Shown here piece after piece: positions 21,001 through 33,421 of a stretch of DNA of 62,000 nt (the first letter of the stretch is position 1; the number at the start of each line of letters is the position of its first letter). The stretch lies in contig NW_019091357.1 in assembly GCF_001949145.1 (NCBI RefSeq), positions 4,348,500 through 4,410,499 on the forward strand. The letters run 5' to 3'. Below the pieces are notes generated by a model. The model searched no databases. It was not told where the DNA came from and saw nothing but the letters and a program-made list of their open reading frames with translations. Position numbers and translations under genes: made by a program. Source of the stretch: Acanthaster planci. Its lineage: Eukaryota > Echinodermata > Asteroidea > Valvatida > Acanthasteridae.

Positions 21001-23269
21001 GTATCGCTCATCGCTGGAGTGCTGAAGCACCTTTGTTCCCGCTGATAATCCACGGGTGCTGAATGCCCCTCAAACAGTGGTATACTGTTTCAAAACAATG
21101 CCGGATTACCTCTGAAAATGCCAGCACTCTGTGCTGGAAAGTTTTGGCAAATCCCAGCTGCTCGGTCTTTTGTTCCGAGTCCAGTCTTTTATTACAAGAC
21201 CCGGTTCCTTTTGTCTGATTTCGGGCACCCCAGCCATGCATATAAAGCCAACATCTCTGGTACCGGGCTCCCCGACACGGAGTGGTTAAGGCGTTCTTCA
21301 TATCCACAACAAGGACACATGCACCTCCTTCGGGGGAGAAACATACCTACCGTGTTTATAATCACAGTGTACTTGCATTCAAATTTGTAACAGAATCAAG
21401 GAAAAAAACAGGGGTGTGTGTGTTCAGTCAATGCATGTGCAAAGCCGTGCAGGTGCCATATCCAATTGTCTGAAGAGAATGCTCACCACTAATTTCTTCA
21501 ATCCGGCTTCGTCGCGGGTGACTTGGTCAGCAGTCAGGGCCATGCGCTTACCAGCCTCAGCCTCCCCCATGTACCGATACACCAACTCCTTCACTGGATC
21601 TCCCTGTTGGGGTTTAATGAATTATACATCACCACCTCCACGCATCCATACACATATTATTAATTTGATAGCCATGAATTATTCATCATCTCATGAACTT
21701 TGTCAGCATTATGAATAGTGTTACAAGGGCTGTGATATTAAGGCCACAAATTTTGTTTTTATGTTTCCGAAACCACAGTAGAAGAAACCAAGGCCAAGGA
21801 AATTGTGACTGAGAGAAAGATTCGCTTACTTGCGGCTCTTCCAGAATGATTCCAGGCATTGTTAGCTGGCTTCGGTCCACAAACTCTGTCCCTTGCAGGG
21901 CCAGCATCCTGTTGGCAAGAACCTTCTGCGAGGCAGTGGAGGGCAGCCAGGCATCATGTCTGCGGTCACTCTGGCTTGTGCTTATGGCAGCGGCGAAGAC
22001 GTCCTCCCCCTGTGAAGGGCTTAGCGGGGCAAAGAGCTGGGTATTTGGAGGAGTGTTCTCCTGAGCCTGTGGCTGGGGAGAGGGCTGGAGTGGGGAGGGC
22101 TGATCAGTGGCGGGCCCGGATGGCAACTCTTGGTGATCTGTTGGTGGTCCCTGTGGTTGCCTGAGGCCTCCTGCCGCTAGGGGGCCTGGAGCTGTGGAAT
22201 GAATCTTCGAAAATGCAACCTTGAGGGGCTCCCCGGTCGTTTGGTCCTGGACGCTGCAGACATGCGGGCTGGTAACCTCAGAGAGTGGGGAATGCTGGTT
22301 GGGAGTCTGATCTCTTGGAGCCATTTCAGGGCTTAGCTGGGCAGAACTCTGACGAGCCAGCTCAAGGAGAGTCTGCTTGGAAGATGGGGGATCCTGAGAG
22401 GACACTTGAGAGCTGCTTTCTACCGAGACCTCCTTGGCAGATGTCTCCATGTGAGATGCGGGCAGTTGGTCTACTGATGGTGCAGAAAGCGAGCCTTGAA
22501 GTTGCTGGGGCACCGTCCCACGTGCCTCGCTGGGGGAGGTTGCATTGGCGGTGTCTTCTTCAAGCCGTGGACTTTCGAGTGAGCCCGTACTTGGAAATCC
22601 ATCACCACAGCTCGTGAAGGAATCAAAGAAGCCCTCCGCATCAGCATTGCTGACTTCAGCCACGCTCCCCTCCTCAAAGAAGCTGCTGATGGGAGGCTGC
22701 CCTCCAGGGACCGTCACCGTCTCCACAGCCACCAAACTCTGGGGTTGGCTGGCATCAGTGATGGGGCTGAACTGGAACTGGCCACCTGGGCTGCCTATGG
22801 GCTGAGTCTCAAAGCCATCCACTGAAGTTTGCTTCTTCACCTCCTTGGCTGAGGTTCCTGACCCTGTCGAGCCCTCCTGAGTTTGCTCACCTTCTATCGG
22901 CACATCTGCTTCGAGACTTGATGGACTGGAAACCGGAACCTGTACTGCAAACTCACTTGCGGGATTCGCACTAGCACCTTCAACTGGATCCCCAAAGAGA
23001 CTCGCGTCGAATGGCTTAGGCGACCCAACTGTTGCCTTCTGGGCACCCTCCAGCTCTTTTTGCTCTTCCGCCCGAGAGGCTTCTATCTTTTCAACCTCGA
23101 TGTCTTCTTCAGCAGGGTCTGTCTCAGGATTGAGACCCTCGGCGCTCAGCGTGTCATCCAGTGGGACCGAGTCCTGAGAGACACTGTCAAGATTGATGAC
23201 ATCGCCAACAGTAGCATGGACGGGGAGAGTGTTGAGGGCATCTGAGAAGAGCTCATCAGAAGGATCCAT
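15100..23269 (-). CDS. TRAPPC12: TRAPPC12 (trafficking protein particle complex subunit 12)
   Basis: Eleven coding exons, in transcript order: 23269-21830, 21603-21487, 20357-20244, 20102-19964, 18845-18733, 18099-18027, 17770-17697, 17201-17103, 16235-16135, 15738-15651 and 15342-15100. All junctions are GT/AG and the frame stays open throughout (2601 nt, 866 aa; the human protein is about 735 aa). Exon 1 encodes a long acidic, Ser/Pro/Gln-rich, probably disordered N-terminus (to about residue 400) and a conserved stretch ending PGIILEEPQ. From [20 protein letters not shown] on, the helical TPR-type region runs to the end, with landmarks [46 protein letters not shown] and [20 protein letters not shown]. 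Vertebrate TRAPPC12 is a metazoan subunit of the TRAPPIII tethering complex acting between ER, Golgi and autophagy membranes, with a reported kinetochore role. The 230-N gap lies in the intron between 18733 and 18099 and removes no exon, since phases match across it. The ATG at 23269 is the first Met of the open frame; an AG just upstream (near 23290) may be the acceptor of a 5' UTR intron. Confidence 0.95.
18344..18573. other. Assembly gap (230 N)
   Basis: Run of undetermined bases inside TRAPPC12 intron 5. The flanking exons join in phase 0 without missing conserved sequence, so no coding exon appears lost. Confidence 0.99.
19129..19335 (-). mobile_element. tRNA-derived SINE (copy A, in TRAPPC12 intron)
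   Basis: On the - strand the head reads GTCGGGCTGGTGTAATGACT (A-box-like), followed by GGGGTTCGAATCCC (perfect B box, + strand 19261-19274). The body follows: CAGTCCCTACCTGATTCTGT, GGGTTTTCCCTGG and TTTTCCTCCCACC. This is the layout of a Pol III-transcribed tRNA-SINE. It shares its body with copies at 30060-30250 and 9289-9466. Confidence 0.8.
20490..20666. mobile_element. Palindromic MITE with TACAGT...AACCTCATTAAT ends
   Basis: The left end TACAGTAAACCTCATTAATT is mirrored by the right end ATTAATGAGGTTCGACTGTA. The element is 177 bp, non-coding, and inside a TRAPPC12 intron. The CAGTCGAACCTC-type end resembles terminal repeats of Tc1/mariner-pogo type elements of invertebrates. A single matching end (ATTAACGAGGTTTGACTGTC) lies at about 50692-50711. 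Confidence 0.7.
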
Positions 23270-24384
23270 TTCAATTCAGATAGTTCACCCTGTTATTACA
23301 GGATTCAATAGAAATGATGAAATCAGGAGGTCAGCTTTATGATTTTTAACAATTGAGAACGCCTGGAGTGGCATGCAGTCATCATGGTCATGGCCTGGCT
23401 GCACAAACTGTACACAAACACAAAATGGCATCGTCATTGCCATTTTAGTTACATAAAATGGCAATGGCACATTACAGAGAATCCAAAGTGTTCACCAAGT
23501 ACATGTATCTACAACAACTAACCACAGAACTGTGGGCATGGTGGGTGTAATCGTCAACTGCACTCCTACAGTATGTGGGAGTGTGGTGGACAACAAACTC
23601 CACAGTTTTGAGGTATACTTGGACCAGCTAACAGGGCCCTATGTAGACTCCTTCCTCATGACAAAGGAGCATACGTAAAGCCCTATTTATGGGTCTGGGG
23701 TTAGGGTATACTAGGCCTAGTCCAAGTAACTTGGTCTCTACAAATCGCCTTTTTAAACATTATTTTGGACATGGTCAGGCAATTTTACAGCCTGACCGCA
23801 TCCAACTGTTAAAAATGTGATTTGTACTTTTGTAGAGACTAAGTTCTTTACTCTATGCTCGGACTAACGTGTGTGATGGAATACTTGCCAGGACCCTTAT
23901 TTCGCCACTTGCTGTGAAAACCAATCAGACTTGACAATAGGTGGCTAGGGACCTGGCGGCTATACAGTCACGCACGTTATTGGTAGGGGTATACATGATG
24001 TATATGTAGGCCTACTACATGTCCACGGCCGGCTCACACTCACAGTCACACATTGTCAGTGAAACCTTTTGACCTTGGCTTCTAATTAGTCCCACTGAAC
24101 CACAGAAAGATGTATAATGCCAAATAATGGTTTAACTATTACATTCTCATTAAATACAGACACTTTCTTTTCATAAGCACTGGCGTTCATACCCAATTTA
24201 GTGATGAAAAATGCAATCTTCACCTCCGATTTTGCAGCGAAAATAACTCAAGACCACCAACTGATCATGCGTGTGAGGGCGTACCTCCAAATTTTGCAGC
24301 CGTAATTGTGTCTGGGTTCTCGTCCCTACTCATGATACTGTTCGCACAAATAATGAAGGTTGCCAGCCTAGCTGAATTGTCAAC
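23270..24384. promoter_or_regulatory. Shared divergent promoter region TRAPPC12/EIPR1
   Basis: Interval between the start codons of two head-to-head genes. It must contain both 5' UTRs and probably a bidirectional promoter. I see no TATA box at a fixed distance from either start. The block 23870-24010 includes a repeat related to about 1035-1090 and a small inverted repeat (GCCAGGACCCTTATTTCGCCAC against GTGGCTAGGGACCTGGCGGC). The sequence directly before EIPR1 (24180-24384) is the least repetitive part. Confidence 0.5.
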
Positions 24385-27300
24385 ATGGAGGATGATGCGC
24401 CGGTCATTTACGGCCTTGAGTTTCAGGTAAAAACAACTGCTTTTATTCATACCATGGATCATTTTTAGGATTTTAGTAAACTACAGAACGCTTACATTAT
24501 TTTTAGCTCTTCAGAATGCAAAATGCGAGCAAGGGTTATCACAAATGAGCCGTCTTTACATGTTAATGTCTTCCCAGATTCCGGACAATGTACTGATTAC
24601 TAATGCCTGGCTGGGCTACATGTCTGGGAGACTCTTTTTTCAGCTGGTTGTTTCTGTTTTCTTTGTGAAGTGATCTTGGAGGGGATGCCATAAGAACCAT
24701 TTTAAGTTCGGATTCCATAGGATTCTGCGAAGCAGAGAAATACTAATTGAAAGCAGGGATATGTTTGAATGTTTTATGTTTTTTTGTACATAATCCTAGG
24801 CCTAGAGCAAACTGCGATTTCTTTGTATACAAAGGTCAGACATGAAAGTGAGTGTGGATTTTGATCAAAAAGCTTAAAATTCATATTTCCATAAAATTTT
24901 TGTTTTTATTTGTGCCTAGTTGTGGTTTGAAAGTTCACTTGAAATTTCAAAAATTAAATAGAGGAGCTACAGCTTGCAGAAAAACACAAATTTTAACCAG
25001 AGTTTCCTACATGTGTATTCAAGAAAATGAGTTCCCAAATAAGCAGCACCTTTGCTCATTTATGCATGGCCCTATAAATGTCAATTACCTATAGGCTTAG
25101 CTACCAATAATATATGTGGCCATTCCTCTTCTCGTCATTCTGATGTCGAAATTCTGGCAGTGGACTGGAGAGACTATTGCATCCTGACTTCTCCTCAGTG
25201 GTTATGTACAAATTTAAAATTTAGTATTTCCTGACAAAATCTGGAATTTTTTTCTCCGTCTCAGCTAGATTCATATTTTTTTAGTATTTTGTCAGACTCC
25301 CCGTATCCTTCCACGGAACTAATTTTGTCAGGCTTCTTTATGTAAATTAAAACACAATGTGTCATTTGTTTTGCCTGTAAATATTTCTTTTGCTCCCGGA
25401 AGAAGGTCATAAGTGCTGACGGTCTTTTGCCGGGAAGCGTAATCGCTGCCAAAAAATGTTTTCCCGGCAAAAGGACGTATGTTTGCAACTGTTTTATTTC
25501 AATGAAATATAAAGATTTCTTTGCAAATAGTTCCAAAAGAATTTCCCAAGTCATTTGACTAAATGTTCAAAGGTTACTTTTTGTACAGCCTGTGTTGATT
25601 TTGTAGTAAAATTTATCCGTTTTTACAAAATGAAGAGAGTGTGTTTCTTAAGCCCTTTTACCGGGAACATTTTTTCTACTGTGATCATGCGTCTGGGCAA
25701 AAGGACGTAAGTGCACTTACGACTTTTTGCCGGGCACACAATGTTTTTCTTCTGTAGGCCAGAGCACTGACTGCCCAGGCTGCTGAATCTGAGGTCATTA
25801 GATTTCTGGTTGGGACACAGTCTTTGAAAAATGAGAACCAGGTAGGTTTGGGTTAATTGAACTCGCAGGAGCAGTCACATCAAAATAAAGTTTCTGCACA
25901 AGTGCCATCTAACGGGCAACTGAATTGCAAGAAAACAATAATAGTTTCTACAATTTAACCAGAAGACTGTGATGTTCATGAAGCTGATTTAGTTTGTTAG
26001 GGTAAATTCCTTGGTTTGGACATTGACCCTGTAATTTCTCAAAAGTGAGCTAAGTGTATTTTAAAGGAAATTTCATATATTATACATAGATATATGCATA
26101 CATATTATTATTGTATTTTATTTGCTTTTTACTAATGGCACCGGATTAAGATGCCTTGGCCTTTTTTCTTTTCTCCTGTCATGTGCCATTAGTTTGTCCC
26201 ATTGTACTGTTGTTTTTTTTATTGCATTGTTCTGTATTGTGATGTGTATTTTTTGTGATGGCAAATAAAATAATAATGACAATAAATGTAACTGTAACTC
26301 CCTTGCGCATGTATTGTTTTCACTGACTTTGCCTTCTTAAAGGGGAAAACCTGCACACACATACTTGTTCTGTAGTTGTGGGAACAAACACACAACATTT
26401 CACCTACATTATTTTGTGGAGACCAGAAACATTATGGGGGAAACAGAAATGTCGCCACAACTTGGTCCCAACTTGCCTAACAACGGAAATTGTTCCCGCA
26501 ACCCGGTGAAGGCCTGCCTATAAGACCTGATGGCTGAGACACCCTGTGAATTGATAAAATGAAAATGTTTTCCTTGTAAATGTTGCGATTTGAAGGAACG
26601 GTAGTTTCAAAGTTAAAAGACTTATGCCAAGTTGATACATATCTCTCTAACTACAGTACTGTGTTTTACTGTAAGGTTCACTTGCTTGAATTTGATGATG
26701 ACAACAATATCCTCAACAAGATGGTGTTCCTGCACAAGGACGGCGAAATATGGCACATCGGCTCCAACCCCGCCGACAAGAACATCCTGACAACGTGTTA
26801 CAATAAAAGTAGGTCCATCTGTCAGAGGCAGACCGACTTAACTCCTCAGGAGATGCAGTTGCCAGCTAGTTACAACACCATGCTTCTACAAGCATTTGCT
26901 CCATAGTCAGCAACTTGACCGGTTCACGGTTGATGTCCGGCATATAAATATGTCACCTTACAGTAGCATGTGATCGTCTGCCGGTGTTAGTGTGCAAACT
27001 CGTGCAAAGACAAACTAATTGGAAGCCTTGCAACAAGAAATGTCGTAAAACAAAATTCCAGTATCCACAAACAACTCGTAGGAGAGGGCAAAATTGTGGT
27101 ATATAATATCACTTACCTTGTCTGTCGAAACAAAAGTGAATGACACATTGCATCCGACATTAATTAATGGTATACCAAAAGACAACTATATCTGAGGAAT
27201 TTCTATGACTAATTGCACCTCCTGTTCATCATCTCTATCAACAGAGATGGTATCTCAGTTGTATCTTCCACAGCTGCACTAGCTGTGTATCATCTCTCCC

Positions 27301-30300
27301 TTTCTCCATCTCATCACCCTGTCCAGTCACAGACAACAAGGTCTCCACCTGTGCAGCTCTCTGGCGCATCCCGTCGGACGCCGACCCGGCCGATCAAGAC
27401 CCAGAGATTCAGGACGACTCCACCACCTATGCCAGGCCCCTGGAGGTGCTGTGCCGCTTTGACAACAGCGACATTGGCAATGTGATCAGGTAGGCTAAAT
27501 CCTGCTTCACTGCCAGGTTCAACAAAGCAATTGAGCAGGCTTTGAGAAAGGATCTTCCGGTGCAAAGTACCAGCCAAAGGAGCAATCCAGCCCTTTGTAA
27601 GGTAGTCTCTCTGTTCAATGTATTTTTAGTGGGTATTTGTCAAACTGCATTGCCATCGGGTTAGGGAACATGTCCACAAGTCCATTGCCACCAGGATGGG
27701 AAACAAGTCCATCAGTCCCAGCAACTTTCTTGATCAGACTTCCTCAGTGGGTGTAAACCTCCAGTGAAACAGTTTTAACACCTTGATCCATTATTCGTAC
27801 TGAATGTTAACTGGTCTTTCGATGTCCATGCAGTGTTTTGTGGGAACCCCAGGGGAACGGAAGCAAAGCTCTCTCCGTATCAGACAACCACCTGACGAAG
27901 TGGGATTTGGAGGCCAGCGACAGTGAGGCTAAGGTGAGTGCAGCTTGTCTTTCGCTCTGCTCTTACTAAGTGCATTCCCTGAGTAACCCACATCATTACA
28001 GGCTCCTTGTGCAAAGTCGAGAGGACCTTTTTAGCTACCAATGGCATCCCTAGGGGCTATTCACCACATGCTCATGCTTATCTGCACATTAATTGCACTG
28101 GTGTGACAGCACCAATGCATTCGAGTCAAGAGACAACCTTTCCCTCCATGGCCCGTTAGGGGGTACTTTAGCACCAAGCCTATAACTTCATAACTTTCCC
28201 TCCTACGGTGAAATGCATTGCCATCTGTAGATCAATATTTCAAGTAATGTGCATTTTTATTTTGTGCCCTTATTGTATTTTTCTCTTGTTCTCGCCCTAA
28301 CCAATTATATCCTTTATAACGTGGCTTCGGGGGTGAAAAAGTGGACATCCCCAAGTGTGATGTTTATCTGTTAAAAAAACCCAAAAACTCTCAGGTGAGT
28401 GGACTTCATGCCATCGACGGTGACCTTATGTAGCTGCTTGGCTCTCACCTGGATATGCAGCATGGTCACGGACAGTGGGCTGAAAACATGTTGCCATCGA
28501 GCCTGGCGAAAGCTTGCAAAACCTTTGTCTCATTATTGTTCACTGATTTATCTGCAAATTGAATCTCCTCTTGATTCGTAGCAACAATTTTCCTCTAAAT
28601 CCCCTAAAAACTTCTACACAAGAAGTTTCAAAAGACAACAGCCCCTTTCCAAGGTTGACTTATTACAATGGAAAGAATTTCTTGAACAAAGGTGTTCTAT
28701 CAGCTCCCTGAAGAAAAAGATTTTTGCAGGCTTTGACCTTAGCACTAGACTGGTGTACAGTTCCTAGGAAAATCTGCTGCAGGCTAGTAAAATGCATTTT
28801 GTAACTTGCCCGGCGATTTAGTCAAGAAATGTTTACCTGTTTGTCTTATTTGTAAAGATGAATAAAACAAATATGAAATTGATTTTCCGTGTTGTTCATT
28901 AAATTGTAACGGTTCTGAATCCTCCACAATTAAGTTTTAAATTTGGCAGCAAGACTTCACAGTTATGGTTGAAATAACGAAGTCAAAGTTAGTTAAGCTA
29001 AAACATGTCCAGTGGGTCAGTGAAAATTTCTGTAGGCTTTAAAAAATAAAAATTAACTTGCCTGGTGGGCTACTGGAAAAAAGCTCAAGGTCAAGGCCTG
29101 ATGCTGGCATCTTTTGTACAAGAAGTTAGAGAATTTCAGCTTTGAAGAAAGATTCTTTGGAGATTTGAAAAATTAAGACTCATCGAGCTTTTGCCATCCG
29201 CAATGAAACATAGGTTTCCAGCTCTGTTGCCCTGGAGAGCAAAGGTCATCCAAAGTTCACCGCAGGTCGATGGAACCCGCACCACAACAACACCCAGGCA
29301 GCTACAGCCAATGACACCACCATACGGGGCTGGGACCTCCGAACAATGAAGTAGGTTACCCCGTCATCTCCACGAATTCATCCTAATGTTTCTTCTTTCC
29401 TGTCCAGTCCAGTAACCTTAATCCCTAGGGCATATGTAAAATCGTATTGAAGTCAGTGGATTTAGTCTCTTGGAACCAGCCACCATGACTGCACGTGAGG
29501 CTTAAGGCCTTGGTAGTGTTAATATGTGAAGGAGATGCCATAAGATCGTTTACAGATGGTGTGACTTTTTAACACTCACCTGTTGAGTGCTTTTAAGGGA
29601 TGGCGTGATTTGTCTGAGAATTAAGTTCCGTATAAGGTTAAGGGGTGTCTGAAAACAGCAGCCCTTGTCCTTCCTTTTGAGTTTGCACATTTTCTCTAAT
29701 TTATGCCCAAGGCATAGTTGTCACATCGTCGTAACAGTCTGTATGTACCTATATCATATGCCATGGCTTTTACTCTCCCTTTTTTTGTGTTCAATCAACA
29801 GACAGTGCTATACAATTGAGAATGCCCATGGCCAACTCGTGCGGGACCTGGACTTCAACCCAAACAAGCAGTACTACCTAGCCAGCTGCGGAGACGACTG
29901 CAAAGTCAAATTCTGGGATGTCCGGAAGACGGAGTCCCCTGTACTGACACTCACCGATCATTCCCACTGGTGAGATCATTAAGTATTGTTTATATATATA
30001 CATGTACATTGTATATATGTTCATCCAACTGCGCATTTAGCACCAATTACAGGATGAAGTGACAGTTAAGGAGACAATGAAGAAAGGGTCAGTTTTAGAG
30101 GTGGGAGGAAATCCCCAGATAAATATTCCAGGGAAACCCACAGAATCAGGCAGGGACTGAAAACCCAATCCACATGCTGACGTAGGTGGGATTTGAACCC
30201 AGGTCGCAGTGGTGGAAGGTGAGGAAAGAGCCACTCCACCAACCTTACTCCCCTTCGTCACTGTTTGACTCGGAGGAGTCGGCTGCAGGTTGATATTGCC

Positions 30301-31268
30301 TTTAACCCCAACCAAATCTTTTGAAACCCAACACTTTGCCCAATCCAGCACCTGGGTTTTGCAGCATTTTGAAGGATTCACGACTGTTACTTTGCCTCGG
30401 CCATGATGCCCCAACTTTGGCGTAGTACAGAGAATGTGCCATTGGTTTACTGAGTTCAACAACCACACCCATTCATCTTGTACTTTATTGATCAACTCAA
30501 GAGGTATCCCCACTTGGAGTAACCATTTTTAACACACTACAGTGGAGACTGAACTGCAACCAGTTCCATGACCAGCTAGTCTTGTCCTCCAGCTGTTGCT
30601 GTGTGGTCACATCTTGATGGTGCACCATAGTGCAACTCACTCACACATTTCATGCATTTCACATTTGCAGGGTATGGAGTGTGAGGTACAACCAGTTCCA
30701 TGATCAGCTAGTCTTGTCCTCCAGCAGTGACAGCAGGGTCATCTTGACCAATGCTACCTCCATCTCCTCTGAGCCCTTTGGCCATCTGGATGAAGATGAT
30801 GATGACAGTGAGAAAGAGGAAGACGCAGAGACAAAGTGAGTAGCTTAGCCATTTCTCCTGTGAAGTGTACCCCTGTAGTCTTGGTGCTGGACGCTACTAT
30901 GTGTAATGGATTATTAGTTCTGAACCGCTATCACAATAGATCTAGTTTAGTAATATTTGTGTATGATAGCAGTTCACGCATTATCGTCATCATCAATAAG
31001 TTTTAATCTATTACAAGCAGTAGTGTCTTGCACCAAGACTAACATGCCTCAGAGTTTGGCTCCATGTATATTTCTTTGTTGTCTAAACCACAGGCCCAAA
31101 GAGCCAATCAAGGATGGGCTAATCGCCAACTACGAGGAACATGAGGATAGTGTGTATGCCGCAGAGTGGTCTACGGTCGACCCCTGGCTCTTCGCCTCAC
31201 TCAGTTACGACGGCCGACTGGTCATCAACAGGGTCCCCAAGGCCGAGAAATACAAAATTTTGTTATGA
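24385..31268 (+). CDS. EIPR1: EIPR1 / TSSC1 (EARP- and GARP-interacting WD40 protein)
   Basis: Nine coding exons: 24385-24426, 25758-25841, 26676-26808, 27327-27489, 27834-27933, 29214-29350, 29802-29969, 30671-30835 and 31094-31268. All are GT/AG with matching phases, 1167 nt, 388 aa (human about 387). The protein starts [20 protein letters not shown], and the start codon fits the conserved N-terminus. WD40 blade landmarks are [137 protein letters not shown] and [10 protein letters not shown]. An acidic D/E loop ([14 protein letters not shown]) sits between the last two blades. Family knowledge: a seven-bladed propeller that binds the EARP and GARP tethering complexes and is needed for endosomal recycling, retrograde transport and dense-core vesicle cargo. 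A decayed copy of exon 8 lies in the intron just before it (30542-30625). Confidence 0.96.
25409..25740. repeat. CTTTTGCCGGG / CCCGGCAAAAGGACGTA repeat cluster (EIPR1 intron 1)
   Basis: The motif CTTTTGCCGGGAA (25433 on) and its inverted form TTCCCGGCAAAAGGACGTA (25461 on) pair. CTTTTACCGGGAAC recurs near 25656. A 34-bp near-perfect palindrome at 25697-25730 is centred on GTGCAC (GGACGTAAGTGCACTTACGA). Non-coding. Confidence 0.65.
26200..26295 (+). repeat. Possible retroelement 3' end
   Basis: GATGGCAAATAAAATAATAA followed by TGACAATAAATG, after a T-rich stretch, resembles the 3' end of a non-LTR retroelement with a short microsatellite tail. No coding part is attached, so the call is weak. 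Confidence 0.2.
30060..30250 (-). mobile_element. tRNA-derived SINE (copy B, in EIPR1 intron)
   Basis: Same family as 19129-19335. On the - strand, a B box with one mismatch (GGGTTCAAATCCC, + strand 30188-30200) is followed by the shared body (TTTCAGTCCCTGCCTGATTC, TGTGGGTTTCCCTGG) and TTCCTCCCACCTCTAAAACTG. Confidence 0.75.
30542..30625 (+). pseudogene. Decayed duplicate of EIPR1 exon 8
   Basis: AACCAGTTCCATGACCAGCT and the following AGTCTTGTCCTCCAGC is nearly identical to the first third of exon 8 (30687-30735), and GGTCACATCTTGA parallels GGTCATCTTGA further on. It lies about 130 bp upstream of the real exon. An AG remains before it (CACTACAG), but joining it to exon 7 meets TGA after two codons, so it is not usable in frame. 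Confidence 0.8.
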
Positions 31269-32004
31269 ATGGAGCTTACTTATGATACATGTGACGAGGT
31301 GACAATTCTGTTGGCTCTCTGCACTGTAAACCCAGTGGAGTCTTGTTTGGTAGACGCAGGGACCGAACGTCTGTTGGAGGATAGTTATTGTGGGGACACA
31401 AAAGGTTGTGACGACACACCAAAGTTCTAACAGAGAGAGACCTAAACAGTAAACAGAATCACTCTCCCACGACATGGTTCAGCCTCACTTTGTGTTATCT
31501 GAAGTTTGTATGATCCGCGAATATCGCTGTCCATTCCTTGGTGGCCGTCCATTCCTGATTGTTGACTGATATGTGAACCAGTGAATGGTTGAATTGGTTA
31601 TTGGTACCATGTTCTATTTGTTTGGCACCCCAATCTACAGTCCACAAAACCTCTGTGCTCTCCCCTGTTGCACAGTGCCGGATTGGGATTAAATCCCTAA
31701 AAATTTAAAATGTCAACCTCATCAGCTTTTGGAAGAGGGACATTCTTGAATGGAGGTTAATGTTGGTCAAGAAAGGGATAGCCCCGCCCCCCACCCTCAC
31801 CCCCAAACACCAGCCAGGTGTGCAGAGATTGTTACATTCGACTTAACTGCTGATATTGCAACAAGCTGGTTTCCCCTCTAACATTTTCCCAAAGAACCTC
31901 ACCCAGTTTCAGTTAACAGAAAATGCTGTCTTGTGCCCGCCTGCATCTATCTTTATTCTTCTTGTACCACCTGATGGGAACCTGCCGTGGACTCTTTAGG
32001 TGAT

Positions 32005-32010
32005 AATAAA
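32005..32010 (+). terminator. Candidate poly(A) signal of EIPR1
   Basis: AATAAA about 740 bp after the stop codon; a second AATAAA lies at 32125-32130. Either could end the transcript. Confidence 0.4.
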
Positions 32011-33421
32011 GATGATACATAATGCTGACTGTCCCTGTGGCTCACTTGATGGCATATAATTATATTATTGTTGCTATGTAAAAAGTGCTTGTTGATATTG
32101 AATGTATGCAAATGAAACATTCCTAATAAATTGATGAATTACATGAAACAGTTTATGTTGTTACAATGTACTTCTGATTGGTGCTTTATTTAACTCTGTA
32201 GTGAGCAGGAATTAGTGAGCAGGAGTTCTGTTTTGCATTTTGGCCTGAGCTTCCCCTGTGAGAATCAAACTTGAGAAATGCACATTGGTGTGATGTGGCT
32301 TCGATAGAATCGCGTGCCCACCCGCTTATTTTTTCTCAAATTTGTCTTTCTAATTTGGGGACAACTGATAGGAATGGGAACAGACACAAATTAAGTGATT
32401 AGCCACTCTTTTTCAATCAAAAGTGAAGTTTTTGAAAAAGCATGTCTGGAATGGGATGTGGGCTTGTCACCTCTTGATAAATCCGACCGTTCGACTCCCC
32501 CCAGTGCCCCACCTCATCCGCCGAAGGAACTTTTAGCTCGTAGGTCAGTGTCAATGACCAATCTCCTAACAGCTCACTCTTTTCTCAGAAAAGTTCCTGA
32601 CTTAGCCTGCGTACATTTGGATGTGCTGTTTTAGCCTTCAGATTCGAAACTTCTATGAAGTGGCACTTTTCGCAGGAAATAAAGTGTAAACTGTTTACTA
32701 CAACAGGCACATCGTTAATTTTTGTTGAGGTTGTACCCACGTGCTCCATCTGGACGTTGAGACAGAACGGGTGGAACTAAACATTGGAATAAAGGTGAAA
32801 GGGAACAAAGAATAGCAAAGCAAATTGAAAAAGTTATTTTTAAAACTTTTAATCTGGCCTGATAAATGTTTGAGATGTTTACGTATTTACTCTACTGCAG
32901 CCTGCTGAGACAGTTAGTAAATTCTGTTAATTAATAAATGATTGATATTAATTTCTTGTTAATGTTAATTAACATTAACAATTATTTAGTAAAATCTGCT
33001 TTGAATCTGCTTTAGTAAAAATGTGCTTTGAATAATGCTGATTCATTGAATGCCGCTTGTTGATGGTAATAGTAAGTACTGATCATCAAGCCAACCTCTT
33101 CTGTGACGTCAAACTTACAAATTACAACTTAAAAGTTTAACAACAAATATTTCAAGTGGCCAAAATTATTGAAACATTTTACGGCATCAGAATTGTGACT
33201 ATGGACAATAAGAAACGTATCATACAGAGCACTCGTCCTTCGAACCCCCGACTCTCAGGTCATGAATTACAACATTTTCTTCATGTCTTTGTCATATATC
33301 ACGAAAGGTTTCACTAGTATGTTAATTAAATAAAAATTAGGATTTGCACGATTTGCTCAATCTAAGGCTGCAATTCCCCCAACAAAAGTGCATTAGCAGA
33401 TTGGGGAGGGGGTATTTCGGC

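Noticed and set aside
21846-22805. Several + strand open frames opposite TRAPPC12 exon 1
   Set aside because: They result from the GC-rich Ser/Pro/Gln composition of the real exon on the other strand.
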